DNA of 21,380 bases from a virus, in IMG/VR virus record IMGVR_UViG_3300044617_002326, positions 1 to 21,380 of that record; one strand, 5' to 3'. This document shows, piece by piece, positions 1 to 6,846 of the stretch. Position 1 is the stretch's first letter, and every line of letters starts with the position of its first letter. Both the position numbers and the translations under genes were made by a program. Under the pieces are notes generated by a model. That model was given only the letters and a program-made list of their open reading frames with translations. It did not search any database and had not been told where the DNA came from.

Positions 1-266
1 ATCTTTTTCTTTTTTGTTTCTAAATCCGTAAATGAAAACTCGCACAAAGGAGCGTATCTTTTTGGTTTTACTGCTGAATAAAACCATTCAATGCTTGATT
101 CTTTTTTTATGGGATTGGAGTTTTTTTGAATGTCTGAGTCTGAAGAAAATTGAAACTTTTCTCTATATAATTTAGCTGTGTCTTTTATATTATTTAAAAG
201 TTGCTTAGGAAGAGTTCGAAATTTAGATTCAAAAATTCTAGTGCACAAAAATTTAAAATTGTTCAT
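1..266 (-). CDS. Unknown protein, 3' end cut by the window edge
   Basis: An ATG at 266-264 opens a minus-strand frame of 88 codons with no stop before base 1, so only the N-terminal part is present. The visible protein is basic and helical in character, begins MNNFKFLCTRIFESKF and contains SIEWFYSAVKPKRYAPLCEF near residues 58-77. I do not recognise the family. It follows the dCMP deaminase stop by 26 nt and is probably the next gene of the same transcription unit. No strong ribosome binding site is visible before the ATG. The frame is also open upstream, so a slightly earlier start inside the deaminase gene is possible but has no ATG. Confidence 0.6.
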   Translation of the reverse strand, partial: MNNFKFLCTRIFESKFRTLPKQLLNNIKDTAKLYREKFQFSSDSDIQKNSNPIKKESSIEWFYSAVKPKRYAPLCEFSFTDLETKKKK

Positions 267-292
267 TAATGTATTACTTAATGGACAATGCG

Positions 293-739
293 TTAAATAA
301 AAATTTGTTCGAAATCGATGTTATTAAACTTGAAAATGTTTAACGCTTCTGAATCCTGTTCGTAATTTTCGATGTAGACAATTTTTTTAATGTCATGAGC
401 CACAATAGAATTAGCGCAACAACGACACGGAAGCAGAGTGCATGCCAGTATTTTACATTCGCCTCTTTTAAAAAGGGAAAGCAAATTCGTTTCTGCGTGA
501 ATTACATACGGTCTTCTCTTATCGCGATCCAACCAGAATTCTTTTGATGCTTCTAGTCCAGATTTAAGACCATTATAAGAACATCCAATAACTCGATTAT
601 TAAAGTCTAAAGCACAGGCTCCTACTTTTTTATATGGATCAGGGCTTCTTAGTGAGGCTACTTGTGCTAATTTTAAAGCATAAACTTCCCACGAAATTCG
701 GTCAGTTTGCTTATCATCTAAGTTGAATGTTTTTGTCAT
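293..739 (-). CDS. cd: dCMP deaminase (T4 Cd-like)
   Basis: 148 residues of the zinc-dependent cytidine/deoxycytidylate deaminase fold. The zinc site is HAE at residues 81-83 with the catalytic Glu83, plus PCRCC at 104-108, where Cys105 and Cys108 fit the PCxxC motif. SYNGLKSG at 54-61 matches the substrate-side SYNG loop of dCMP deaminases. Known role: conversion of dCMP to dUMP, feeding thymidylate synthesis and balancing pools for an AT-rich genome. It is shorter than T4 Cd (193 residues). Its start overlaps the end of the upstream 72-residue gene by 26 nt, implying translational coupling. No thymidylate synthase is in the window. Free cytidine or tRNA-type deaminase activity is less likely given the SYNG loop. 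Confidence 0.85.
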   Translation of the reverse strand: MTKTFNLDDKQTDRISWEVYALKLAQVASLRSPDPYKKVGACALDFNNRVIGCSYNGLKSGLEASKEFWLDRDKRRPYVIHAETNLLSLFKRGECKILACTLLPCRCCANSIVAHDIKKIVYIENYEQDSEALNIFKFNNIDFEQIFI

Positions 740-932
740 TTAGAGTTAAATATAGCTCTTTTCTGATTTGTTCGTAAATTGCTCGTTCTGTACGATTCGT
801 GGATTGTAATTGAATGTGATCGATTAGATAACTATCAAACTGTTTTACTGCGTTTTTTAAAGACGTTCCTTCTAAAGCATCACTAAGAAACTTTTGTTCT
901 TCTGGCAGACTAAAAGTTAAAGTCGATGTCAT
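714..932 (-). CDS. 72-residue phage protein, copy A of a paralogous pair
   Basis: A small acidic, helical protein that starts MTSTLTFSLPEE and contains IYEQIRKELYLTLNDKN near the C-terminus. It aligns without gaps, over all 72 residues, to the gene at 1217-1435. About 22 positions are identical, including the LPEE motif, Gly22, Asp33, the IYE..R..L block and the final N..L. I recall similar short proteins with an N-terminal L.F.LPEE signature from many phages, but know no function. It lies 1 nt after the AbrB-like gene stop and overlaps the deaminase start. A TTGACA site with a 16-nt spacer lies just upstream. Confidence 0.7.
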   Translation of the reverse strand: MTSTLTFSLPEEQKFLSDALEGTSLKNAVKQFDSYLIDHIQLQSTNRTERAIYEQIRKELYLTLNDKNIQLR

Positions 933-933
933 A

Positions 934-1215
934 CTATAATGCGTTTTTAAGCTGTTCTGTCAATATGTTTATAATGACTTCATTTATAGTTAAATCCTTT
1001 TCAATTGAATCAATTATTAACATTTCCAAAACTTCTCTTGAAAAATCTGAAATGTTTATTTCTAGCGGAACAAATTTTTTTAAAAGTATTCCATCATTTT
1101 CAATTTCTAATGAAAGCTTATCTCCTTGCTTTAGGCCTAATTTTGCTAATTCTTCATCTGAAAATTGGATGTATAAATCTTCAGATCTTTTAACTGTTTT
1201 TGCGATTGAGTTCAT
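934..1215 (-). CDS. AbrB/MazE-like swapped-hairpin DNA-binding protein
   Basis: 93 residues. Residues about 13-47 carry the SpoVT-AbrB pattern: a strand, then EELAKLGLKQGDKLSLEIEN, then DGILLKKF. This is the usual LGLxxGDxlxlex..dGIllk signature of AbrB transcription factors and MazE-type antitoxins. The C-terminal half (about 55-93) is helical and acidic, and could bind a partner or dimerise. No MazF-like toxin is adjacent; the neighbours on both sides are the paralogous 72-residue proteins, spaced by 1 nt each. I infer a DNA-binding regulator, or an orphan antitoxin-like protein aimed at a host toxin. The fold is fairly clear, the function is not. Confidence 0.65.
   Translation of the reverse strand: MNSIAKTVKRSEDLYIQFSDEELAKLGLKQGDKLSLEIENDGILLKKFVPLEINISDFSREVLEMLIIDSIEKDLTINEVIINILTEQLKNAL
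936..963 (-). promoter_or_regulatory. Possible sigma70-like promoter before the 72-residue gene and dCMP deaminase
   Basis: Minus strand: TTGACA (963-958), 16-nt spacer, CATTAT (941-936), then AGT and ATG. The -35 is perfect, the -10 has two mismatches, and the site is inside the C-terminal codons of the AbrB-like gene. It shares the 16-nt spacing of the other sites here. Confidence 0.35.
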
Positions 1216-1216
1216 T

Positions 1217-1435
1217 TTAATATAATTCTAAATTTTCTTCATTTATTAAATCCCACAAGCGAGTTCTAGTCTTTTCGTAAATTTCATATTCTACATCAGA
1301 AATATCCTCGTATTTTAACTTAGATCTAAGAAAATTATCAAGCTCACAAAGAATTGACTTGTACTTCCCTCCATTGCAAGCCAGTTCAAACTCATAATTT
1401 TCTTCTGGTAAATTAAAAATAAGTTTTGATTTCAT
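1217..1435 (-). CDS. 72-residue phage protein, copy B of a paralogous pair
   Basis: Starts MKSKLIFNLPEENYEF and shares the LPEE, central Asp33 and IYE..R..L features with the equally long gene at 714-932; identity is roughly 30% without gaps. It looks nearer to the form of this family I recall from other phages (LPEE..EFE.A.NG.KY), so it may be the ancestral copy. A possible Shine-Dalgarno AAGAAG lies about 9 nt before the ATG. The ATG overlaps the upstream gene's stop by 4 nt. Function unknown. Confidence 0.7.
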   Translation of the reverse strand: MKSKLIFNLPEENYEFELACNGGKYKSILCELDNFLRSKLKYEDISDVEYEIYEKTRTRLWDLINEENLELY

Positions 1436-1743
1436 ATTGTTTGCTTCTTATCATTAATAGAATTTACTTCTTTCCACAAAGAGGGAATATCGTAACAAAT
1501 TTCGTTGTTATCATTGTCCCAAGCTTTTTCAGTTGTTCCGCTAAATCCTTCTCTTTCATAAAGAAACCACGAAATCCAATCATAACCCTCAGGAGTAAAT
1601 GTCTCCTTTAAAAGAAGGTCTATAATGTATTGATAAGGCTCTTGATAATTCATCAAATCTACTCCGAGCTTGTAACATTGGTGAGAATTTTTTAATGTTT
1701 GCTGGAGGCTTTTTATAATAGTCTCGAACGTTTCGTATTTCAT
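1432..1743 (-). CDS. Unknown 103-residue phage protein
   Basis: A soluble, helix-rich small protein. The N-terminal half reads as one or two amphipathic helices. The middle holds an aromatic cluster, GYDWISWFLYEREG, at about residues 53-66, followed by an acidic WDNDNNEICYDIPSLWKEV stretch. I recall similar short phage proteins with a conserved Trp-Ile-x-(W/Y)-F-hydrophobic-Tyr-Glu motif but know no function. Both ends overlap neighbouring genes by 4 nt (ATGA type), so it is translated as part of the 3234-293 operon. No signal peptide or membrane segment is visible. Confidence 0.6.
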   Translation of the reverse strand: MKYETFETIIKSLQQTLKNSHQCYKLGVDLMNYQEPYQYIIDLLLKETFTPEGYDWISWFLYEREGFSGTTEKAWDNDNNEICYDIPSLWKEVNSINDKKQTI

Positions 1744-2342
1744 GCTAAATATCTGTTAACAAACATTTGTGCTCGACTAACTAGGTTTGAAAGCTTATAC
1801 AAACCCTTGCTCATGTGTCTCCAAAACCAACTCCATCCCAAATAAGAAGCATAATGCTTGAATCTGTTCCATGGATGTTTTGCTCGTCTCTTGTGTTCTT
1901 CTTCCCATTTCTTATTTTGAATCTTGCGATCTTTATCCAGCTTAAACTCTTTCAATTCGATTTTATCAAGTTTGCCATAAACAAAATAAGATTGAAACTC
2001 TACCCAAAAATCGGTGTCGTCATCTAATTCATCATATGTATAAAAAATTAGAGTCCCGTGATAATTTACTTGTTTGTCGTATGAGTTTTTTTCAATTACA
2101 TCTTTCCAGAAATTCCAGCCTTTATTTTTTTTACTCTTTTTTTCTTTTTCTGTAAAAGGAACGTACTCTCTTTCTATAACATGCTCGAACAATTCTCCTT
2201 TTTCCGAAATCCAATAATCGAATAAACAATTATCTAAATCTTTTGTTTGAAAAGTATACTCTTTCCAATTTTTTTCTAATTGTTTTAATTCTTCGGGTAA
2301 AGGCAAGTCTTGCTTTATAATAATATTATCAAACATTCCCAT
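1740..2342 (-). CDS. Unknown 200-residue phage protein with an MGMFD start
   Basis: Begins MGMFDNIIIKQDLPLPEELK, an opening I associate with a widespread phage protein group of unknown function. The first 150 residues are charged, with a run of aromatic-rich beta-like segments (HGTLIFYTYDELDDDTDFWVEF, about 95-116). The C-terminal 50 residues are strongly basic and aromatic (HKRRAKHPWNRFKHYASYLGWSWFWRHM), which could bind nucleic acid or a membrane surface. AAAGGA lies 11 nt before the ATG. The gene follows the reductase stop by 1 nt and overlaps the next gene by 4 nt. Function not assigned. Confidence 0.6.
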   Translation of the reverse strand: MGMFDNIIIKQDLPLPEELKQLEKNWKEYTFQTKDLDNCLFDYWISEKGELFEHVIEREYVPFTEKEKKSKKNKGWNFWKDVIEKNSYDKQVNYHGTLIFYTYDELDDDTDFWVEFQSYFVYGKLDKIELKEFKLDKDRKIQNKKWEEEHKRRAKHPWNRFKHYASYLGWSWFWRHMSKGLYKLSNLVSRAQMFVNRYLA

Positions 2343-2343
2343 A

Positions 2344-3234
2344 TTAATTTTGTCCTTTCATGTTTATTGAAAATTTACCAATTGCTGATTCTAAACTATC
2401 TTTAATAGAAGGCAACCCTAAATTAAGCTTTTCTAACTTCTCTGTTGAGAGAATGCAATTGCTTCTCTCTACTCGAAAGCTAGCTTCTTCTGTAGTAACA
2501 AATTTCCAATTGTGATTTGTTATACCGTATTTTTTAAGCAAATCGACAACTTCAGATCCATCAACCGAACCTTTATTAACTACGTTGTATACACCGTAAA
2601 ATTGATCTCTGTATGAAGGATCACAGTAGCGAACTAAAAATTTTTCTATAAAAACAAGTAGGTCGTCTACACAAGTAACAGAGTTTTGTTTAGAAATAAG
2701 ATTATTATAATTATAAATCTTGTATAGATAGTTTTTTGGCTCGTAAATGCTGTTAAAAGGGATTCTAATGCGAAATATGACACGTTTCATATCTCTGCTT
2801 AATTTTTCAAATGTATCTTTGGTTTTAGAATACGTAGAAGAATTAAAACTGTCTGCTCCAAAATTAGTTGGATCATCTTCTGTATATATTTTATCGTATC
2901 CTGAATATACACAACCAGATCCAATATGAATAATTGGAATGTTCAGTTCGTTGCAAACCTTTGTCATATAAAGGGGTGCCGTAACATTGTAAAAATAACA
3001 TTCATCCTTATAATCTTCGCATCCATCTACATTGGGGGTTCCAGTAAATCCACTGGTATTGATTATCCAATCAATTTCTCCTTCAGTATTTTTGAGATAA
3101 TTTTTTAATTGTGTTGGATTTGTATAGTCAAATACCTGCTTTGAGAAGTGAAATACGTTATTGGAACGGTCTAAGCTCAAATGCTTTGCTAAATAGTTTC
3201 CAATATATCCTTTGCCTAATATTAATATATTCAC
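2344..3234 (-). CDS. RmlD-like NAD(P)-dependent nucleotide-sugar reductase/epimerase
   Basis: 296 residues of the extended short-chain dehydrogenase fold. ILGKGYIGNYL near the N-terminus is the GxGxxG dinucleotide loop. INTSGFTGTPNVDGCE follows in the second Rossmann segment. HIGSGCVYSGYDK and the YSKTKD motif give the catalytic Ser/Tyr/Lys set. The overall pattern resembles dTDP-4-dehydrorhamnose reductase and the reductase/epimerase used by giant viruses to make UDP-rhamnose, so a 6-deoxyhexose donor is a fair guess; the exact sugar cannot be read. It starts with GTG directly behind a TTGACC-N16-TAAAAT promoter and heads the operon running down to the dCMP deaminase. Three glycosyltransferase-like genes lie immediately upstream. 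Confidence 0.8.
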   Translation of the reverse strand: MNILILGKGYIGNYLAKHLSLDRSNNVFHFSKQVFDYTNPTQLKNYLKNTEGEIDWIINTSGFTGTPNVDGCEDYKDECYFYNVTAPLYMTKVCNELNIPIIHIGSGCVYSGYDKIYTEDDPTNFGADSFNSSTYSKTKDTFEKLSRDMKRVIFRIRIPFNSIYEPKNYLYKIYNYNNLISKQNSVTCVDDLLVFIEKFLVRYCDPSYRDQFYGVYNVVNKGSVDGSEVVDLLKKYGITNHNWKFVTTEEASFRVERSNCILSTEKLEKLNLGLPSIKDSLESAIGKFSINMKGQN

Positions 3235-3268
3235 AATTAAATTTTAAATTAAATGAATAAAAGGTCAA
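3235..3268 (-). promoter_or_regulatory. Sigma70-like promoter of the reductase operon
   Basis: The minus strand reads TTGACC (3268-3263), a 16-nt spacer, TAAAAT (3246-3241), then 6 nt to the GTG start. The -35 begins right after the TAG stop of the GT8 gene, so the promoter fills the whole intergenic gap. Transcription would begin at or next to the GTG, predicting a leaderless mRNA. Confidence 0.55.
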
Positions 3269-4219
3269 CTAAGATTTGAATTGTAATTGGTGATTAAATT
3301 TTTGAAGTTCTTTGTAAAAACTAGTGTTTTTAGCGTATTTCCAAAAATAATGTCCTAATGACGAATTTGAATAAAGCCAGGGTTTCGAAAGAACTCCTGC
3401 ATAATGAATTATACTAGGATTGTCATAGGCTGTCATATAATCAATGTAAACGTTCTCGGAAACAGCTGAACGTAAGTGTTTTGTTGAATTAATGACATTT
3501 AAATCTAAATTCCATTTCATATCTAATTCATATATGTCTTCGCTATACAAAGAGTTTAAAACATCTTGATCGCAAAGAATTGGTTGTTTTAATTCTGTTA
3601 GTTTTTTTATGCAAGATTGCACAAAATTATTTTTAATAGCTTTTTTTACATTTAATAACAACACTCCAGCATTAAAGTATTTTTCTTTTTTAACTTTTAT
3701 CTTGTTGTTTAGCCAATCCGCGAAAGTGGAACATTCTACACATAATTTTTTCATCATAACATCTCTAACTGCTCCGAGAATGTGATCTTTAATATTTATA
3801 TTGTAGAGTTCCGCAGCGTCATTCATTAAAACTAAATCCGAATCTAAGTATAAAACTTTATCGAAATTAGCAAATATGCTTGGTATAAACAACCTATAAT
3901 ACATTGCTATGTTTGCGTGTTTTGGAATAAAAAATATATTTGTGTCCAAGTGTTGCGTATAAACCCTCATATCAATAAACCTAACATTTGAGTTAGTAAT
4001 GCCTTTAATTTGTAACGTTATTTTGTTTTTTCCTTCTTCAGTAAAATCATCATTTAATATAAAAAAATCGTAGTTGTTCTTGTCGCATCCATTCTCTACG
4101 ATTGATTGCATAGTTACTGCTAAATAAGGAGCGTAATTGTTGTTGCAATTAAAAACTATTGGTATGACGTTATTTGCAAAGCTTGGCAATATGTTTTGCG
4201 TTGATTGATTTGACTCCAT
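3269..4219 (-). CDS. GT8-family glycosyltransferase (LPS galactosyl/glucosyltransferase type)
   Basis: 316 residues of GT-A fold. VIPIVFNCNNNYAPYLAVTMQSI (about 18-40) is the nucleotide-sugar entry of GT8 enzymes. KVLYLDSDLV (121-130) holds the metal-binding DSD at 126-128. YFNAGVLLLN (181-190), CDQDVLN (216-222), WNLDLNV (236-242) and IHYAG...KPW (271-281) complete the family pattern seen in RfaJ/WaaJ-type LPS transferases. No membrane segment is present. It probably transfers a hexose from a UDP-sugar to host surface polysaccharide or to a virion protein; the acceptor is unknown. It lies with two other DxD transferase-like genes upstream and a sugar reductase downstream. The 67-nt upstream gap has TATAAA 6 nt before the ATG but no convincing -35. 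Confidence 0.85.
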   Translation of the reverse strand: MESNQSTQNILPSFANNVIPIVFNCNNNYAPYLAVTMQSIVENGCDKNNYDFFILNDDFTEEGKNKITLQIKGITNSNVRFIDMRVYTQHLDTNIFFIPKHANIAMYYRLFIPSIFANFDKVLYLDSDLVLMNDAAELYNINIKDHILGAVRDVMMKKLCVECSTFADWLNNKIKVKKEKYFNAGVLLLNVKKAIKNNFVQSCIKKLTELKQPILCDQDVLNSLYSEDIYELDMKWNLDLNVINSTKHLRSAVSENVYIDYMTAYDNPSIIHYAGVLSKPWLYSNSSLGHYFWKYAKNTSFYKELQKFNHQLQFKS

Positions 4220-4286
4220 ACGCTCTTTATATTACATTTATTTAATTGTTTAAATATTTAAAAAATATTTTAAAACATATAAGCTG
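4220..4286 (-). promoter_or_regulatory. AT-only spacer with a possible -10 before the GT8 gene
   Basis: This 67-nt gap is almost entirely A and T. On the minus strand TATAAA (4231-4226) lies 6 nt before the GT8 ATG, the same spacing as the other promoters in this region. The -35 position reads TTAAAC, a poor match. AAATATTT-type short inverted repeats occur but have no GC, so I do not call a terminator. Confidence 0.3.
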
Positions 4287-5060
4287 TTAACAAATTGCGA
4301 GCTTTTCAGTAAATCTTTTTATTTGATTTTTCCAAAAAATGTGATGTTTTGCATCAAAAAAATGGGTAAATCCCTGCTTATAATAAATTGTGTCTGGATT
4401 AGATATATTTTCTATAGGTATATTACCTTCGTAGCGAATTTTGCTGAGTATTTGATATTGGAGAATAGACGTTTTGGATGTATTGTTTTGAGCTTCTTCT
4501 TTAGACCATTTTGTTTGAAAAAAGCTTTTATTGTTGTTGTTTAAAATTATGTTTAAACATTCTTTAGAGAAAGAATCTAAGCTTGTTAAATCTGTTCCTC
4601 CAATAATGTTTGGAAGAAAATTAACGCTGCTTGCATTATTGAGTGTATGATACGGACATTGAGTTAAAAAAAGAAATGTTTCTGGATATGATTCGTTTAC
4701 AATATCTTGTACAAAAAGCTTAGAGTATTCAAAATGATTAGGAATCTTATTCCATAAAAACACATCGTAATCTAAATGAATAAAAGGAACTCCTCTGTTT
4801 ACAGCTTCTTGTATTCCATATAATCTGGCTATATTTGGATGTTCCTTGTATATTGGTGAAAGGTTATCCAATGAAGTTAATGTCGAAATAGATGTAAATC
4901 CACAATCTCGAAATGCGTTTGCTCCATATGAATCTGTTAATAAATGACAGACTCCATAATGTTGCTTTATAAAATAACATGAAATTTTATGCATTAATAT
5001 TAAGTGATTCAAATCACAATATTCTCTACTACCAAACCAAAATGACATATATGGCACCAT
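4287..5060 (-). CDS. DxD glycosyltransferase-like protein, copy A of a tandem pair
   Basis: 257 residues. The HLDYDVFLW motif (95-103, DYD at 97-99) fits the metal and nucleotide-sugar binding DxD of GT-A enzymes, and NIIGGTDL at about 151-158 resembles the conserved GG turn further on. The start MVPYMSFWFG, LLTDSYG (40-46) and the C-terminal GFTHFFDAKHHIFWKNQI block are all shared with the next gene downstream in sequence coordinates (5068-5868). I recognise a phage/bacterial family of small predicted glycosyltransferases with a YSFW start and TD..G motif, without a known acceptor. The gap to the upstream paralog is 7 nt. No signal or membrane segment was seen. Confidence 0.6.
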   Translation of the reverse strand: MVPYMSFWFGSREYCDLNHLILMHKISCYFIKQHYGVCHLLTDSYGANAFRDCGFTSISTLTSLDNLSPIYKEHPNIARLYGIQEAVNRGVPFIHLDYDVFLWNKIPNHFEYSKLFVQDIVNESYPETFLFLTQCPYHTLNNASSVNFLPNIIGGTDLTSLDSFSKECLNIILNNNNKSFFQTKWSKEEAQNNTSKTSILQYQILSKIRYEGNIPIENISNPDTIYYKQGFTHFFDAKHHIFWKNQIKRFTEKLAIC

Positions 5061-5067
5061 TGGTTTG

Positions 5068-5868
5068 TTATGTTAAATTTAAAATTTTTGCAAGAAATGC
5101 AATTTGCTGGTCCCAAAATGAGCTATTTTTAGCTCCCCAAATGTGAGTGTATCCGTATTTAATACAATCTTCTTCTAGGGGAACTGCATTTGTTTGCATG
5201 CGATTTCTATCAAAAAGAGTTGTTACAACATTTTGCTTTTTTTGTTCCCAACACGCTAACAACCATTGCTCAGCAATAGCTGCTCTTTGCCAGTGTCCAA
5301 TTCCTCCATCAATAAAAAAATCTTTATTAAGTGGATGAAAAACAATGTCTAAAGAAAAATCGCAATAATTTTTTATAAAAGAACTGTTTTTTCCTCCAAA
5401 AATTCCCATGTTGTATGAATGGTTTGATATGTTGTTCTCTAATGTTGTTTTATACTTGCAATTGTTTAACATATAGTCAATTCCATAAAAGTGTGTAGCA
5501 TCATGTTCTATACTTTGTACAAAAATGTCAGCGTCTTGAATAAAATAAGGCAATTTTTGAAATAAAAATACGTCATAATCAAGGTGTAAAAAATGAATGT
5601 TATTTTCAGCTAAATGTTTGAAACAAAGTATTTTTCCCAAAGACCATGTTGCAGAATATTCGCTCGGAACGCTGTCTAGTTCTTTTAGTATTTGAACTTC
5701 AGTAAATCCACAGTCTTGAAATAAAGAACTTCCCTCAGAATCCGTCACTAAATAACAAGCTCCGTAGTGTTTTTTTGCAAAATACGCGGCTATTTTATGC
5801 ATTAATAATACAGTTTCCGATGGCTGTTTTTTATAGCCCTTGGACCAATAAGACAAATATGGAATCAT
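5068..5868 (-). CDS. DxD glycosyltransferase-like protein, copy B of a tandem pair
   Basis: 266 residues, paralogous to the gene at 4287-5060 along its whole length. Shared features include MIPYLSYW at the start, LLMHKIAAYFAKKHYGACYLVTD (21-43), DCGFT at 52-56, HLDYDVFLF with DYD at 97-99, GIFGGKN in the second half, and GYTHIWGAKNSSFWDQQI near the end. The identical DYD position in both copies supports a recent tandem duplication. It is first in the sugar cassette. The upstream sequence reads AGTAAGTA then AATAA then ATG, a weak variant of the late-promoter arrangement seen elsewhere here. Donor and acceptor are unknown. Confidence 0.6.
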   Translation of the reverse strand: MIPYLSYWSKGYKKQPSETVLLMHKIAAYFAKKHYGACYLVTDSEGSSLFQDCGFTEVQILKELDSVPSEYSATWSLGKILCFKHLAENNIHFLHLDYDVFLFQKLPYFIQDADIFVQSIEHDATHFYGIDYMLNNCKYKTTLENNISNHSYNMGIFGGKNSSFIKNYCDFSLDIVFHPLNKDFFIDGGIGHWQRAAIAEQWLLACWEQKKQNVVTTLFDRNRMQTNAVPLEEDCIKYGYTHIWGAKNSSFWDQQIAFLAKILNLT

Positions 5869-5907
5869 TTATTTACTTACTATATTTCACTATCGAGAGC
5901 TACACGT

Positions 5908-6312
5908 TTAATTTTTAATGAATCTACGATGTAGATATCTTAGACCTCTTAAATTTAAATTTCTAGGCAATGTTTCTCCCTTAAAACCCTTTATCAATGT
6001 GGGGTCAAAATAAGCCTTTTCGATATAATCGTCTAATTTTTTTTCTTTATCTTCTTGGTTCAAATCATTTGACCATCTTTGACTTTTACTAACTAACTTC
6101 ATTAGCTCTCCTCTGAGACTATTTAATTCACTTACATCAATCGAATCGTTTGTTTCTCTAGATTGCTTTTTTGCTTTGTCTACTTCTACGTTTGTTTCTT
6201 TTGCAAAATCTAACAGACTTTCAAGCTTTCTTCCAATAACTTCTGCTTGTTCTGATAATAATACCAACTCAGTTCGAAATAAAGCTTGTTCTATTAGATA
6301 ATTGAAGGTCAT
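5908..6312 (-). CDS. Unknown 134-residue helical protein
   Basis: The N-terminal 45 residues (FNYLIEQALFRTELVLLSEQ and following) form a long amphipathic helix, probably a coiled coil. A charged middle (about 45-100) is followed by a basic tail ending RGLRYLHRRFIKN. I do not recognise the family. Upstream, AATAAGTA lies 6 nt before the ATG, identical in sequence and spacing to the element before the tail sheath gene; part of it is the stop of the preceding mini-gene. About 40 nt separate it from the glycosyltransferase-like gene downstream. Confidence 0.55.
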   Translation of the reverse strand: MTFNYLIEQALFRTELVLLSEQAEVIGRKLESLLDFAKETNVEVDKAKKQSRETNDSIDVSELNSLRGELMKLVSKSQRWSNDLNQEDKEKKLDDYIEKAYFDPTLIKGFKGETLPRNLNLRGLRYLHRRFIKN

Positions 6313-6321
6313 TTTATTTAC

Positions 6322-6458
6322 TTATTCAACCTTAATATCTTTTTTAGTTTTGGCAAAGTCATATAAAAAAACCGAAATGCTAGAGCTTCGATCACGAACT
6401 TGAATTTTAATTGCAGGTGTTTCATATGAGCTATATGCTATAATGTTTGTTTGGACAT
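6322..6458 (-). pseudogene. Frameshifted mini-gene (about 45 codons)
   Basis: An ATG at 6458-6456 gives MSKQTL and an immediate TAG. The -1 frame from codon 4 or 5 continues as NIIAYSSYETPAIKIQVRDR, then a hydrophobic SSSISVFLYDF and a basic tail ending DIKVE before TAA at 6324-6322. That second frame has no ATG, GTG or TTG of its own. Read together with one shift, it gives a natural-looking 45-residue protein. A perfect TATAAATA late octamer lies 8 nt upstream of the ATG, and the gene sits 9 nt before the next start, as expected for a real gene in this compact genome. A single-base deletion, a sequencing error or programmed frameshifting would all explain it. No classic slippery heptamer is present. 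Confidence 0.45.
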
Positions 6459-6466
6459 TACAACAT

Positions 6467-6474
6467 TATTTATA
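6467..6474 (-). promoter_or_regulatory. T4-type late promoter octamer (TATAAATA)
   Basis: An exact TATAAATA on the minus strand, overlapping the TAA stop of the 124-residue gene and lying 8 nt before the ATG of the frameshifted mini-gene. It matches the T4 late -10 consensus. It could drive the mini-gene, the 134-residue gene and the sugar cassette late in infection. Confidence 0.5.
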
Positions 6475-6844
6475 TTGTTGATTTTTTGTTGTCAGTTTTT
6501 AACTTTAAAAAATCTTTCCAAAATTGGATGTTGTCGCTCATTCTGTCACAATATTCCCAATCTCTCATTTGAATAGAATCTTCTAGACTTTTTTCATGGT
6601 TTTCTAAAAATTTTTTAGAGGCTTCCTTAAAGTCAGAAGTTACTAGTTCCTTTAACAAATCTAATACAGGCTTTACATCGTTATCATCCATTTGAAATGT
6701 AATTTCTGTTCCGTCATATTTTGATCCGTAATTAAACGACAATTTGAGTTCAACAGGAACTCCGAATTCTCCAAAAGACTTTCCGGAAATATCTGAAAAA
6801 TATACTGCTTCCTCTTTTTCTGCTGGCTTAATAACTTTTTTCAT
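6470..6844 (-). CDS. Unknown 124-residue acidic protein
   Basis: The N-terminal half looks like beta strands: AVYFSDISGKSFGEFGVPVELKLSFNYGSKYDG (about 13-45) and TEITFQMDD. The C-terminal half is helical and charged (PVLDLLKELVTSDFKEASKKFL and onward). I do not recognise the family. It has no signal peptide or membrane segment. The start lies 2 nt after the stop of the secreted small protein upstream, and its stop overlaps a TATAAATA octamer, so it closes a small unit with the lipoprotein and secreted protein. Confidence 0.55.
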   Translation of the reverse strand: MKKVIKPAEKEEAVYFSDISGKSFGEFGVPVELKLSFNYGSKYDGTEITFQMDDNDVKPVLDLLKELVTSDFKEASKKFLENHEKSLEDSIQMRDWEYCDRMSDNIQFWKDFLKLKTDNKKSTI

Positions 6845-6846
6845 GG

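Noticed and set aside
934-1215. Toxin-antitoxin pair centred on the AbrB-like gene
   Set aside because: No MazF, Doc or other toxin-like partner is adjacent; the neighbours are two copies of an unrelated small protein.
926-1225. Plus-strand ORF of 99 codons
   Set aside because: It is antisense to the AbrB-like gene, which has a recognisable domain, clean 1-nt spacing to neighbours and the common strand.
3793-3800. Exact TATAAATA on the minus strand inside the GT8 gene
   Set aside because: It is internal to coding sequence with no start codon close by. In DNA this AT-rich a few chance copies are expected.
4246-4280. AT inverted repeats upstream of the GT8 gene as a terminator
   Set aside because: The stem would contain no GC pairs and is probably too weak to terminate.
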